From Antedon mediterranea (Eukaryota; Echinodermata; Crinoidea; Comatulida; Antedonidae): a stretch of 60,000 nucleotides of DNA. The notes under the pieces are model-generated. The model did not search any database. It saw only the letters and a program-made list of their open reading frames with translations, and had not been told where the DNA came from. The position numbers and the translations under genes were made by a program. Position 1 is the first letter of the stretch. Each line of letters begins with the position of its first letter. Below are positions 11,830 through 23,181 of this stretch, one piece after another. The stretch lies in contig NC_092677.1 of the NCBI RefSeq assembly GCF_964355755.1, positions 27,562,101 to 27,622,100 of the forward strand. The letters run 5' to 3'.

Positions 11830-11859
11830 ATGACGGATAAACATTCTCCACATAAGAAG
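11830..11859 (+). CDS. ANKRD11/12: ANKRD11/12-like coding exon 1 (residues 1-10)
   Basis: Start codon at 11830, then MTDKHSPHKK and the donor AAG|GTAAGT at 11860. It ends in phase 0. The start was chosen because it is the first ATG after an in-frame TAA near 11805, has A at -3, and joins in frame to exon 2, which carries a conserved N-terminal block. A different start from an alternative first exon cannot be excluded. Confidence 0.7.
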
Positions 11860-14666
11860 GTAAGTTTCTTTCTTTAAATAATAATAATTGGTGTTGTTAA
11901 AGCTCTCTTTCTGTCTATTATTTTCCCAAAAATAAGTTATAAACATTGTAAACATAAATAAAACTTAATAATAATGGGGAAGGATTATTTAAAAAATAAT
12001 AACTAATCAAGTTCAGCCCCTAAACATTAAAGAATAAATAGTTAATAAATAAGGGCGACCTTTCTAAAATTGTTTTCCACTTGGACGCAACTCAAGCACG
12101 TAGGCGCAACACAGATTGTTTGACCAATCACACAAGTGACAATCCATCGCATTATTGGTCAAATTATTTACAGTGATCCCTGCGTTGCGTCTAAGTGGAA
12201 ACCAAGCCTTAGTTGGTAGAAATTGTAACATTCTCAATAAATATGATTTCTCACTTTTTATATGTATGTGTACTGTAATTTTTTTATGAACTTAAAATGT
12301 AAGCAGGTTTCTAAAACTTCCATTTTTATTATTTAATTAAAGCTGGAAACTTAAATTCGAAAGTTTACTGTGTCTGAAGTTGCTTTAGTTTGCTCAGCAC
12401 AACTTGTCACTATAAATTAAATGTTGAGAATGTAGACCTGGCTGTTGATGAAAGACTTGAAGAAATTCAATTTAACAATTAACAATTTTAAAATGGAAAA
12501 CACAATAATTTGAATAAATTTCTTTGGAAATTTAATTTTTATAATACATAATTTGAATTTGACTAGGCTGCTTTGAGTTACATGTCTAGCTCCTTATTTT
12601 TGACATATGAACACTGGGAGTAGAACACTGCAAGGTATTGTGCATACACCTATGGCTATATACAAGACTTTTAGAACAATAAAGTCTAGTATGAATATAT
12701 AACATATACATATACCCATTGGGTAATAAACTGTTTATTATTAATCAGAAACTATTTGATAAATCCTACAAACAATGCATAATTATAAATAGTTAATGGG
12801 TTTCAAAATATATAATCCAATGATATTCACTATATCTAAATCTGATGAACTATGATTTTGCAAATTGTTATTGGTTCAAGTGGCTGAATTGCGAAATGTA
12901 TACAGTAGGTGGTACTGTGTATTTGTATAGTACTGTAGTATCATCTAGGCTAATAGGGAGTTTTACTGTTAACTGTTTAGTTGTGTGTGTTGATCAAGAT
13001 CTTGAATTCAACTCATTTTAAAGAACGTCGTAATGTGTACAGTAAGTCAAGTATTTTGGCTGTTTTTTTATTATGTGCCTAAAAGTACAATAAAATGTCT
13101 GTTTGATAAAATGTTTTTTTTTAAATAATGAATAACTGTTAAGTTGAATTGGGAGAATATTATCAAAGTTAAAAGATTGACTATCAGTATTGCAATATTC
13201 AAGTCTACTGCGTTTGAACAGAGAATATTGTCCCTGGTTTGAACAACCATTTTTTTTTTCAAAAAGCAGGGCATGCAATAGTATCTTTCAATCATTAAAA
13301 TGGGAGAGAATAATGCATGACATGCACTATGAAATCAACCAATCAAATGGCATTTTATAATAGATATAAACATTTAATAATTAACATCGTTATGCCACCA
13401 GATGGGCTGGCTAATTGGTTAAAAACCAGTCCATTTATCAAAATCATTTGGTTTAATATAGCCAGCAAGCATGTCCATTGTAAAGCAAGATTTAATAAAG
13501 CCAGTATGCAGTCATCAAGTACTTTATGTTTCAAATTTCCATATTTGACCAACGTAAACACAATATTCTTTTGAAACAATTATGTGTTCTAATAATGATA
13601 CCATAAGGTATATGGTCGTACCATTTATTTACTGCAATATGTTTATTGTTTTGCACAGTGTACTGTGCAGCATTATAGTAGTTATTTATTTCAGATTTTG
13701 TCACACGGTTCACCTGCAATTAGACTAGACTGTTTCAATCAAAGCCAATGGTATTTGTTTAAACCCCAAATAGTTTCTAGTAACGGTGTGAAATTTTTGC
13801 TTGGTTTTTCCTTTTCCATAAGCTTTGTCGACAGTAGAGTAGGACTGCCTGTAGCCAGGGGAAGAGGTGATTTATACTTTGAATGGGTTAACTTCTACTG
13901 TAGAGACAAGAAGAAGTGGATTTAATAATAGAAACAGGCCTAAACTGTAACTAGATCATATTGACGATTTTTTTCCGTTTTGTGAAGAAGAAAAAAAAGA
14001 AAGTCTTGATAAAACGCTACCGGGCTTAAACAACAATCGTCTGATACAAATCAAGCATTATATAAAAGCATGAACTATAATACTACTACTTTGACCTTCA
14101 TTCATGCAACAATCTGCTGTTTATATTAACCATCGTACTAGGAAGCTTTTGAAATCCTTGTTAAATTGTATAGCTTCCGCAAAATCTAATTTAAAAAAAA
14201 GAAAAACAAAATTGTAGAGAAATTGCATGAACTATGTCCTTGACGTAATTCCTCTTGTGGCCGGGGTATTGTTCCAACTGACCATACTGACCATTCAGAG
14301 TCCATATTATGGATTATGGCAAATTGGTCAGTATGCCTGGAATTCTAACGATAAATGCTTTGTTATATTAAAGCTTTAATTAGAATGAAACATGTATTAA
14401 AAATAAATAAATTTTCTAAATGAAATCTGTGTAATTTGGTTAGTTTTAATTTAGAATTGTTGAATGTATTTGCCACAAGTGACTTCATTCACTTTATTTG
14501 GTTGATAATGATTATAATGATATTTATTAAAATGATTAGATTTCAATTACATTTTGACCAGTATATAATGTATAAAAGCTATTTCTTGTGCAAACTGTAC
14601 CTGTATTTAGAATAATTTAATTTTTTCTTTTAATAACTATGAAATGTAATTTATTAATTTACGCAG
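11860..14666 (+). other. Intron 1 (2.8 kb)
   Basis: GTAAGT donor and ACGCAG acceptor. It holds one inverted-repeat element of family B (12071-12211). The rest is AT-rich with no supportable exon. An imperfect inverted repeat built on ACTGACCATACTGACC lies near 14260-14340. Confidence 0.8.
12071..12211. mobile_element. CCAAT-bearing MITE, family B copy 1
   Basis: The left end has TGTTTTCCACTTGGACGCAA and the right end GCGTTGCGTCTAAGTGGAAA followed by CCAAGCCTTA, forming an imperfect terminal inverted repeat. Inside are TTTGACCAATCACAC and the inverted ATTATTGGTCAAA. Copies at 19957 and 58732 share both the ends and the internal CCAAT block. No coding capacity. Confidence 0.75.
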
Positions 14667-14760
14667 GAAAGAAATTCTTCTATCAAAACGTCTCCTGCCA
14701 ACAAAACTAACGACAGGGCTCTCAAGAGGAAGCTATTTCCAGTAACAAATTCCGAAACAG
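14667..14760 (+). CDS. ANKRD11/12: ANKRD11/12-like coding exon 2 (residues 11-41 and part of 42)
   Basis: Acceptor TTTACGCAG, donor CAG|GTAAAC, 94 nt, leaving one base (phase 1). It encodes a basic, Ser/Lys-rich stretch with RALKRKLFPVTN at residues 27-38. A similar ASKRKLPF-type block is present near the N-terminus of ANKRD11, which supports the exon although the rest is poorly conserved. Basic clusters here and in exon 3 could act in nuclear import (inference). Confidence 0.82.
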
Positions 14761-15225
14761 GTAAACTAATTTGTTTCATTACTAAGTAAAAATGATTGTA
14801 CTGCAGTAACTACTTCTTATTCCTGTGACATATTACTATACAGTAGTATACTTCAGTATGAGGCAAACACAGAATTTATAATTATCCGGAAAAAAGAAAA
14901 CAAGCTTGCTAAATATTTTAAGATGTAAACAAAATGTACAGTAGTTATTGCAGTAAGAATAATGTTGACATGATCATTAAATAGATATTATGATGTGATG
15001 TGGAATAATATTGTATTTTATGACTAATACTATTAGTAATGGTTTAAGTAACCTAACGCTAAATATCATTGTACCACAAATAAACCATACAACCTACAGA
15101 GTGGAGTAATTATTAGTATCAATACTATATTTACTACGGTTAATCCACTATTTCATGGTACCATTTTCTTAGCAAATTTAAACCACCTTCCTACAGTACA
15201 TTTAATAATTATTCATACTACAGTA

Positions 15226-15726
15226 CAGTAGAACCTCCATTTTACGTACGGTACGGGACCGAAAGGCGTACGTAAAACAAGGGATTCGTAAAATCCAGGT
15301 TGACCTTAAATTGACCCCAAATACGTAGAGATCGTAGCTGGCCGTGTTTGCCTTCTGTACATTATGCAGGTGGTCACTAGCTAGGCCTTGCCTAGACTAT
15401 TCAGGCCAGGCTAGCAGGCCTAGCAAGATGTGAGGCCTAACTAGAAAAGTACAGTATATACAGGCTGTGCGATGTTTAAATAAAGTGTAAAATATAATTG
15501 TTTTCTATAAAAAAAAAAACAGTCGCTGCTTTATGGGGAATGCACGTGTGTAGCTTGTCCCACACACAGCAGAATTCCTCACACAGCCATGCTTGTGGCT
15601 TTGTGTGCTTTGTTGTTGTTAAATTGCGCCCTCAATGTAAGAAAATGATGACGTCATCGGTTATTTTTAGCGTACGTAAAATCGAGGGAACGTAAAATCA
15701 GGGTACGTAAAACACAGGTTCTACTG
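15226..15726. mobile_element. pogo/Tigger-like nonautonomous element with TA target duplication
   Basis: The left end CAGTAGAACCTCCATTTTAC(GTAC) and the reverse complement of the right end CAGTAGAACCTGTGTTTTAC(GTAC) match over 24 bases with a few differences. TA flanks both sides (15224-15225 and 15727-15728). CAGTAGAACCT-type ends and a TA duplication are typical of pogo/Tigger elements of the Tc1/mariner group. The 501-bp interior includes AGGCCTAG-type sequence and a poly(A) run, with no transposase; the open frame at 15498-15695 is not supported. Confidence 0.85.
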
Positions 15727-15749
15727 TATACTAAAACCCAATAGTATCT

Positions 15750-16070
15750 CCATACATTAGACTGTTGTATCCATACATTAGACTGTTGTATCCATACATT
15801 AGACTGTTGTATCCATACATTAGACTGTTGTATCCATACATTAGACTGTTGTATCCATACATTAGACTGTTGTATCCATACATTAGACTGTTGTATCCAT
15901 ACATTAGACTGTTGTATCCATACATTAGACTGTTGTATCCATACATTAGACTGTTGTATCCATACATTAGACTGTTGTATCCATACATTAGACTGTTGTA
16001 TCCATACATTAGACTGTTGTATCCATACATTAGACTGTTGTATCCATACATTAGACTGTTGTATCCATAC
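15750..16070. repeat. 21-bp minisatellite, about 15.3 copies
   Basis: A near-perfect tandem array whose unit contains TGTTGTATCCATACATTA. Because 21 is a multiple of three and the unit lacks stops in some frames, both strands read through as repeated heptapeptides (YPYIRLL on +, MYGYNSL on -). This is a by-product of the period. The array begins 24 bp after the pogo-like element ends. Confidence 0.95.
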
Positions 16071-18604
16071 TATATTTACTGCGAGTGATCCGCTATTTCA
16101 TGCTACTACTACTAGTCTACCATTTTTTTTTTTTAACCATGTTCCTAAATTTAATATTTATTATCTATCATACTACAGTATAACCCAATAGTGTATGTCC
16201 CAACATTGAAGTAATTTTAATATCATGCAGCAAAGTGTTGTAATAACGAAGGCCTTCTGTTGCCTGCTGTTATTCAAATCATAACACTTGTTTATTAACC
16301 TACACTCTTATCTAATGAAATCATTCATAAAGTTGGCCTTCCACAATTCTTAGTAATAGACTATATTACGACAGGTCAAGACACTAATAAGATCTTAGAG
16401 GAAATCAGCCTGGTACTGGTAGTAGAAATACCAAAATATTCAATCCACTTGATTAGTTATCGTCGGTAATAATTAAGTAATATGTTTCAAGATAGACCAA
16501 CTAGATGGAATGCACAGATGTAATTAAATTTTAAATTAAAGTTTTGTACTGTGGTTTAGAAATTGTTTGATACAAGGCTTTTGAAACGTATCATCGTCAA
16601 TTTTATATAATCCATCTTCCTCAACTGCTGTACACTTCATTCAGTGGAGTTTTGTCCGTTCTGTATTACTTGTCTCATTACCGGTATACTTTTTATACAA
16701 TTTGGAAAAACATTTTCACATACATTTAAATGTTGGATAACATTTTACAATGGTGGCAACACTTGAAATAATACCCATAATATATTTGTTATTTCTTATA
16801 TTTATACAAATCTAGTCCATAAATTAAAGCCGTTAATTATACAGTATGAATTATTTATAATTACCACACTTTAAACCAATGACGACGTATGGGAGGCCAC
16901 AGGAGTTTGAAATGCCTAGTGTAGAATGAAGCCTGCACATAATTGGGATAGTTCAACATCACTTTTTTAGGGACAGAGACAGAGCTGTAGTTCTGACTCG
17001 TAAAATAAAAACGTACAGTAAATTTAATTAATGACAAAAACAAACAAAATCAAGTCCTGTGAATATTTATGATTTATGTATTTTGGTCTTTAAAAACAAG
17101 ACCATTAACAGTAATCATAAAGACACGATGTTACTTCTTATAACTGTTATTAATCAACGTCAATATTCCTCACACATTTTAATTTTGTAAGAAGCTTTAA
17201 AATTTGATGTCCTGATATTAATCAATGTAAGGAATCATGATGATTAAAATGACACCTACTACAAGGTCAACGTGTGTAATACAATACATTACATTCCTCT
17301 TAAAACATAGCGCCTCCAGGCACTGAATCTAGTACGAAGGCCGACAACACTGCCAAGTATTGCTTCAGCCCGGTGTTAATATCCTCCGCCGGTGAATGAC
17401 CAATCATGTTGTATCAACTTGCGCCCAATTCTAATTTGAAATTGGTTATGTGGAATCGATAAATTGCAGTCGGTACATTGGTAACTTAAAGGTTGTTATT
17501 CTATTCTACGTTTGAATTTAATATAATTTTGATCTCAATTTTCTGTATAAATGTCATATGTTTAGCTAAGTTACAGTGCCATCTCTCAAAGTCTGCATTA
17601 GTTAAGAATATATTTTCTACCATTTTCTATTCCGGATATTTAAAAGTTTGTTCACATACTTTATTAATTCAAGATATTTGTGTGAGTTTGATTACAATAA
17701 TGCATTATGAGAACAGCAATATTTTGAATTATTAACGCACTGCAGTCTAAAATTAGCAATGATAGTTATTCATGCTGTCGAGTGGAATATTACTGATTAA
17801 TAAATTCATTCTCATCTAAAATACTGCAAACATTTTAAAATCCCAAAAAACATATTAAATTAATGGACTTTCTTATACTCAAATGACTACAGTATGTATA
17901 CTGTTGAGCGAAAAAAGATCCCCTCAGCTTTAATACATTCATACCTACACGGTCATTTTACATTGAATGTGATTACCAGAAACATAAATATAAAATAAAT
18001 GATTCATTTAGTCTCTCTCTTTTGTATTTTTGTTGTTATTTGAGCTGATATTTTTTTTAACAGAACACAAAAGAATTAAATTTATTGCTAAATTCTTGTA
18101 ACTTATGTCCTAACAGAGTAATTTTATATCAGAATTATTAGCAAACATAATAGGGCACAGCTGGGAGTCAGAAAGCTAAATTATTGCAAGTCAAAAGTTT
18201 ACATTCTATGAAAACTGTTGTTAGGTGACAATTCATAGGTGGTTAGCACAAAACAATGCTTAAGTTGAATTCCCTGGTTTACAGTTTATGTGAAGAAATA
18301 CCCAGAGGCTGTTGAAATGTATTTTACAGTACATCAGCATAGTATGAATGATTTAGACAAAGACTTAAGACTCACCATCAGTTTATGATGCTCCTCGCTA
18401 GTAATGTTATTTAGTTTAAAGTAGCACATTCATTAGTTTTTCTCTAGTTAATAGCATTGTCATGAAATCGCTAGATGTTTTGCATAATATTCAGCAACGA
18501 ATATGAGATTGTTTAGGTCTAAATAATACTGTATGATTTAAAGCGCATAGTGGTTGCACAATTTATGTAAGCAAATGTGACAAGATTTTTTAATATTATG
18601 AAGT

Positions 18605-18750
18605 TAAGGTTGGTTTACACTACAGCAATGGACTTATAGCAAACTGTATTTATGACGAGCAAGGTCAAAATATAGGTCCTTTTGTGTAAACCGGGCCATA
18701 GGGTGAGTCGTCTGGAAGATGGATGGACGACAGTGTGAACAGGGCCTTAG
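18605..18750. mobile_element. Short inverted-repeat element (TTAAGG ends), about 146 bp
   Basis: The left end TTAAGGTTGGTTTACACTAC and the reverse complement of the right end CTAAGGCCCTGTTCACACTG form an imperfect inverted repeat. The interior contains GTGTAAACCGGGCC at its centre, related to the ends. It is a small MITE-like element; superfamily unknown. Confidence 0.55.
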
Positions 18751-19956
18751 GATGGGTCCTGAGAAGTGGAAGGGCCAACATTTACATATTGGCGCTTACT
18801 ACCATAATTACATTCATGTGTGTATAATTTGTTCTATTCACATTCTTTGCCTAAGTTACTAAAACTTTCTTTTTAGCATTATCTTTAATGGGTCGTCTTA
18901 TCCTGTCTTGTGATTCAGGAAATAATAATAATCTTCCTTTCACCTAAGTGTCATTTTAAACATAATATGAGTCATGTTTATTGTTTCGTCTTTTAACACT
19001 AACCGAAATCCATAATTATTTTGTCTATAAACTCCTACTGTTTGAGCAATTTGTTCATTTTTATTCACACACAGTATACTTTCATTTTGTTGTTAGAGTA
19101 GAACTCCTCCTATTCAGGAGACACCACTGATACAGTAAGGAGGTATTACAACGAACAAAGGCAAAGATGTTTTGTTGTTAAAGTGCACTTATTGTGGATA
19201 TCCCTATTCAGGAGCAAGGAACATGGGACTTGTTTTTTAACACTAAGGCCAATTATTATTACTAGTAAGGGATACTTTAGTTGGGTCAAGAAGGTGTCGC
19301 CTTATATTTAAAATTTTAAGGAGTTTGTAAAATCTGTCTTCAATTGGTACTATTTGTCCATAGTCATCAGTTGTTCATGTTAGGTGAATCATTAATTAGA
19401 GGGCTAGTTCTATATGCTTTATGATATTTGATATAATTCTGAAGTTCAACCTCTACAATGAAAAAGAATCCTAAACACACAGATCAATACATACAGATGT
19501 TACAAATGTAGGTTGGTAACTTTAAACTTGATTGCGACCACTGAACAATTCTATACAGAGGAAATCATTAACAGCTATGAGAAATTGTACTACTAGTCAC
19601 AAAAAAAAAATATAAAAGTACCCTGTTAGACAACAAACAGAGCATGGAAAATTGGAAATTCATTATTGATTGGTAAAACTTACACTTAATTGGTAATACT
19701 ATTGATATTCAAGGACGAAAAAACCTTTTCATATTTTTAAATACTTTTTTGTCCAAAGTTAAACAATGGTGTTAATATGACCTTACATGATCTGTGAATT
19801 AATTAGAGTCTACTGTACCTATTACAATTACATGTAGCTCATCTGAGTTTACCAAGCGAAAAATTTCTTACACCTGTCACAGTTTATCAATCCCATAATG
19901 CAATGCAATTAACATCCCAAGGAAAAACAAAGGAATTTAACTTAAATGTCTCCATA

Positions 19957-20107
19957 AAGCTTGGTTCCCACTTGGATGCAACGCAAGCCCACCGTATTAA
20001 GTATTTTGACCAATCACGATGCAATGGGTAATCCGATCTGTCACTTGCTAAATCAATGTTTATTCACCTTTATAATATTCCGTTGCATCCAAGTGGAAAC
20101 CAAGCTT
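19957..20107. mobile_element. CCAAT-bearing MITE, family B copy 2
   Basis: The ends AAGCTTGGTTCCCACTTGGA and TCCAAGTGGAAACCAAGCTT are nearly perfect inverted repeats, with TA on both sides. The interior keeps TTTTGACCAATCACGATGCA. This is the best-preserved family B copy in the window. Confidence 0.85.
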
Positions 20108-20382
20108 TAGAGCCCAGGTTGCTATGGGATGGAGGTTGCTATGGGATGGAGAAAGTACAAACAATAATAAATGTACAGTATTATTAATAATAACAACCAG
20201 AAAAGGTTCATCAACCTGTAATGATTAGTAGAGGAACTCATGTTGATGTTGAGTATTTAAGGTTCTTTGTCTACTGTTAACAATTCTTGGAAACTTCTTG
20301 TGGTTTATCAAGTCTGTTGACATAATACCACTGAGCTACTGTGTAGTTCCATTGTATACAGTACACTTCATTAATTTTATAA

Positions 20383-20539
20383 AGCTCTGTCTACACTATT
20401 AAACTTTATGTGACAAAAAAATATGATGTGCCCATGTATGGACATGATGATGTCATATCACTACTATATTTTGGTATATCAATACCATTTGGGCACATCA
20501 TACTTTTTTGTCAAACTATTTGATAGTGTAGACAGAGCT
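20383..20539. mobile_element. TWA-target MITE, family A copy 3 (intact)
   Basis: AGCTCTGTCTACACTATTAA at the left and TTTGATAGTGTAGACAGAGCT-type sequence at the right form terminal inverted repeats, flanked by TAA on both sides (20380-20382, 20540-20542). The interior has ATGATGTGCCC, GACATGATGATGTCATATCA, GGGCACATCAT and TTTTTTGTCAAACTA. This is the most complete copy and can define the family. Confidence 0.88.
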
Positions 20540-20807
20540 TAAGGCTTAAATCTAGTTTATAATCAACACACAGAAAATCTTGTTATTTAATTACTGATTC
20601 AATCAATTCTACTGGAACATTTAATATTCTCCTTTAAGTTAACGTTAATTAATTTTGTTATGTTCATTTTGTTCACTACCCGTCTACATAGTGCCCTCTA
20701 CAGGTTATTGAGAATTTAATTGTTTTTATTGGTCATTAAACATTAATGGTAATGTTAAATAAAATTAAATAAACAAATTAATTCAATTTCACAAATTACA
20801 TTAGGTA

Positions 20808-22040
20808 GCAGACCTTGATTTATAAATATAAGAGGAGAGCTCCTAATGGCTCTCCTCAATATGTTGAGGAGAGCCATTATTTAGATTAAGTATTCGAGGC
20901 ACAGGCCCACCATGGTTGGGCCTGTGGCGAGCCGAATTTTGATAAATGACACCTCTAGATGGCCGGAAATGGTACTCTCGCACGTAAAATTCATCGTAGG
21001 TCATTGTTCTCTGAACGTAGTCTACGATGTATTGTTATGATAATTATCTACGCGTCGATCGTAGGGTGGTTCGTAGGGTTAGTAAACACCATTGTCATCG
21101 CCTTTACTTTAGAAGCATGGACAATGCAAACAAACAATGTATTGTTTGCTAATTAAAATCCTATCTAAAGATAGTAGACGTAAATTTTTGTAGCCACCCT
21201 AGCTAGGCCTACGCATCGGTTATCCTAATTTGGACGGAAATCCGCCGACGAGACGACATCGGGTCCGTGGACCTCTCAGCTCACGCAGAGAGAGTCGAGG
21301 CTATCTATCTAGGCCTAGTCTAGTTTCGGCGGCCTACACTATAAATTATTTAATCCTACCTTGGGTTAGCGAATTATAAAAACAACGACACCTAGGCTAG
21401 GACACCAACAAAATATATGCAAAATAAATATATATTCCATATTAATTACTATAAGATTTAATATAAAGGCGACATGTGTATAAGAAAAGGCCCGACCAGA
21501 ATTTGGAGGGGAAAACATGTGAGCAGTTATTAAGATCAAAAGAGTGTTTCATGTCATGTGACACAAAATCCAGGTACACGATCTATAATCACGATCGTCG
21601 GCAGCCACCCTCACATACTGAGTTAAAAAAAAAACATGTGAGATGTTGCGGTAAAGCAGAGAGTATCGCGTTTCATGCCATGTGACCAAAAAAACTAGGT
21701 CTGTATAATTACGGTCTTCTGACGGCAGTCTTTTTGAGCTACCGATTGAACGTTCTGATACTATATTTAGAATGAATTGTTTACGATATTTTTCTCGCAA
21801 CATCAAAGATCGTAGGCGCGCCTAGCCTATCGGGGGTAGCCATAACAAAGATCGTTTGCGCGACTATATATAGACTGTGTGTTGTATTCGGGGTTAATAT
21901 TCTAATCTTATCATTATATATATTTTTATGACGCACTGTAATAACAGGTTGGGGAGCGCTATTTTAGGCGCTCCTTTGATCGTTTTCAGGAGCGCCAAGG
22001 AGCGTCAGCGCCATGGCGCTCCTTTTAAATCAAGGTCTGC
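20808..22040. mobile_element. 1.23-kb inverted-repeat element with internal hairpins
   Basis: The 15-bp ends GCAGACCTTGATTTA (20808-20822) and TAAATCAAGGTCTGC (22026-22040) are perfect inverted repeats, flanked by AGGTA on both sides. Just inside are strong hairpins: AGGAGAGC/GCTCTCCT near 20833-20876, CACAGGCCCA/TGGGCCTGTG near 20900-20927, and GGAGCGCC/GGCGCTCC near 21968-22022. A diverged direct duplication built on ACATGTGAG and TTTCATGYCATGTGAC occurs at about 21512-21600 and 21637-21730. No transposase is seen; the frame at 20959-21156 is unsupported. The five-base duplication does not settle the superfamily. Confidence 0.72.
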
Positions 22041-22810
22041 AGGTAGTATATTCTTCCTGCTTAAATACAGACTTTATACTAGTAGTAGACCAAACCCAGT
22101 ACCGTTTTAATTTCAATCATTTTGGATTTTTTCTCTTGACATTATTACAATACAATATTCTAACGTTTATGCTTTGTTTTGTTAAATTCTAATCCAACCA
22201 CTGCTGAATGAATGTTTTTATACCTGAATAAATAAATAAATTAATTAAAAAAAATAATATCTGATGTTTACAAGAAACACCTAAATCATCAATTTTATAT
22301 TAATTTCTATATTTACTTTATAATCTTTAAAAACATGTAAACTTGAATAAATTATGATTTTATTAAATCTTCCTTCCAACTTTAATACTCACTCTAAATA
22401 GTTTAAACTTAATTTCTCTTGTAAATGCTCAGTTTGATGTTCAGTGTGATTGACAGCGTTGGATTTAGATATAAAAATAGATTATTTATTAAATGAATAA
22501 TAATTAGTGTGTAACTGTTTCAAGTTTGTCTAGGTATTTTAATAATTAAGACACTGCTGTGTTTATATCCTGAAGTTTGTTTCAGGCTGGTGTAAAGGGG
22601 CCCACACGACCGGGATCTCCCGGAATTTCAAAAATTATATGTGCAAATATAGATGGTTAAAGTTGAACACTTTATTGTACAATTTTAAGTGATTTTTAAA
22701 TCCTCTGATAATTAACTAGTACATTAGTATTATAATATTACTTATAAAAAGTCATAATGTAGTTAAAGGTGTAATAGTTTTAACAACTTGTTCAATTGTT
22801 TGAATTACAG

Positions 22811-22972
22811 AAAAGACCAATAGTAAGCCTACACCACAAAAACGAAAGAGACCGGTGTCCCAGCCCGGCAGTCCAACTGTCCTGGGAACACCGGGTAGGC
22901 CTGTGCCCCTGTCTGAGAGACAACAACTTGCCCTGGTACTGGCAATGACAAAGGAGGATAGCAATGCAGTCG
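22811..22972 (+). CDS. ANKRD11/12: ANKRD11/12-like coding exon 3 (residues 42-95)
   Basis: Acceptor TTGAATTACAG, donor GTCG|GTAAGT, 162 nt, phase 1 in and phase 1 out. It begins with a basic QKRKRP stretch (51-56), then a Pro/Gly linker, then PLSERQQLALVLAMTKEDS at residues 74-92. The PLSERQQ...LLMQMT block upstream of the ankyrin repeats is a hallmark of ANKRD11/12, which makes this one of the strongest family diagnoses outside the repeats. Its biochemical role is not known to me. Confidence 0.93.
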
Positions 22973-23038
22973 GTAAGTTTACCCCTTTGCTTTTTAAAAA
23001 TTAATAATACATTTTTGAAATATATTCATTATCAATTA

Positions 23039-23181
23039 AGCTCTGTCTACACTATCAATCAAACTCTATGCAACAAAAAAATGTGATGTGTCCATTTATG
23101 GATATGATGATGTCACTACCATATTTGGACATGTCACTATCATATTTAATATAGTAATAGTTTGATAGTGTAAACAGAGCT
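23039..23181. mobile_element. TWA-target MITE, family A copy 4 (intact ends)
   Basis: The ends AGCTCTGTCTACACTATCAA and TTTGATAGTGTAAACAGAGC(T) form inverted repeats flanked by TTA on both sides (23036-23038, 23182-23184). The interior has ATGTGATGTGTCC, GGATATGATGATGTCA and repeated CATATTTGGACATGTCA-type units. It starts 66 bp after exon 3. Confidence 0.88.

Larger units (their letters stand above)
14761..22810 (+). other. Intron 2 (8.05 kb)
   Basis: GTAAAC donor; acceptor TTTGAATTACAG. It holds a pogo-like element (15226-15726), the 21-bp minisatellite (15750-16070), a TTAAGG-ended inverted element (18605-18750), family B copy 2 (19957-20107), family A copy 3 (20383-20539) and a 1.23-kb inverted-repeat element (20808-22040). 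Short open frames inside it show no support as exons. A two-copy 18-bp duplication (GGTTGCTATGGGATGGA) lies near 20117-20152. Confidence 0.8.

Noticed and set aside
13018-13925. Cluster of short open frames on both strands in intron 1
   Set aside because: They overlap each other on opposite strands and have no recognisable motif, codon bias or matching splice sites.
15731-16088. Long repeated-heptapeptide open frames on both strands
   Set aside because: They are forced by a 21-bp perfect tandem repeat without stops in those frames; there is no start context, splice sites or flanking coding sequence.
20959-21156. 65-residue frame with a hydrophobic segment
   Set aside because: It lies inside an inverted-repeat transposable element, and no family is recognised.
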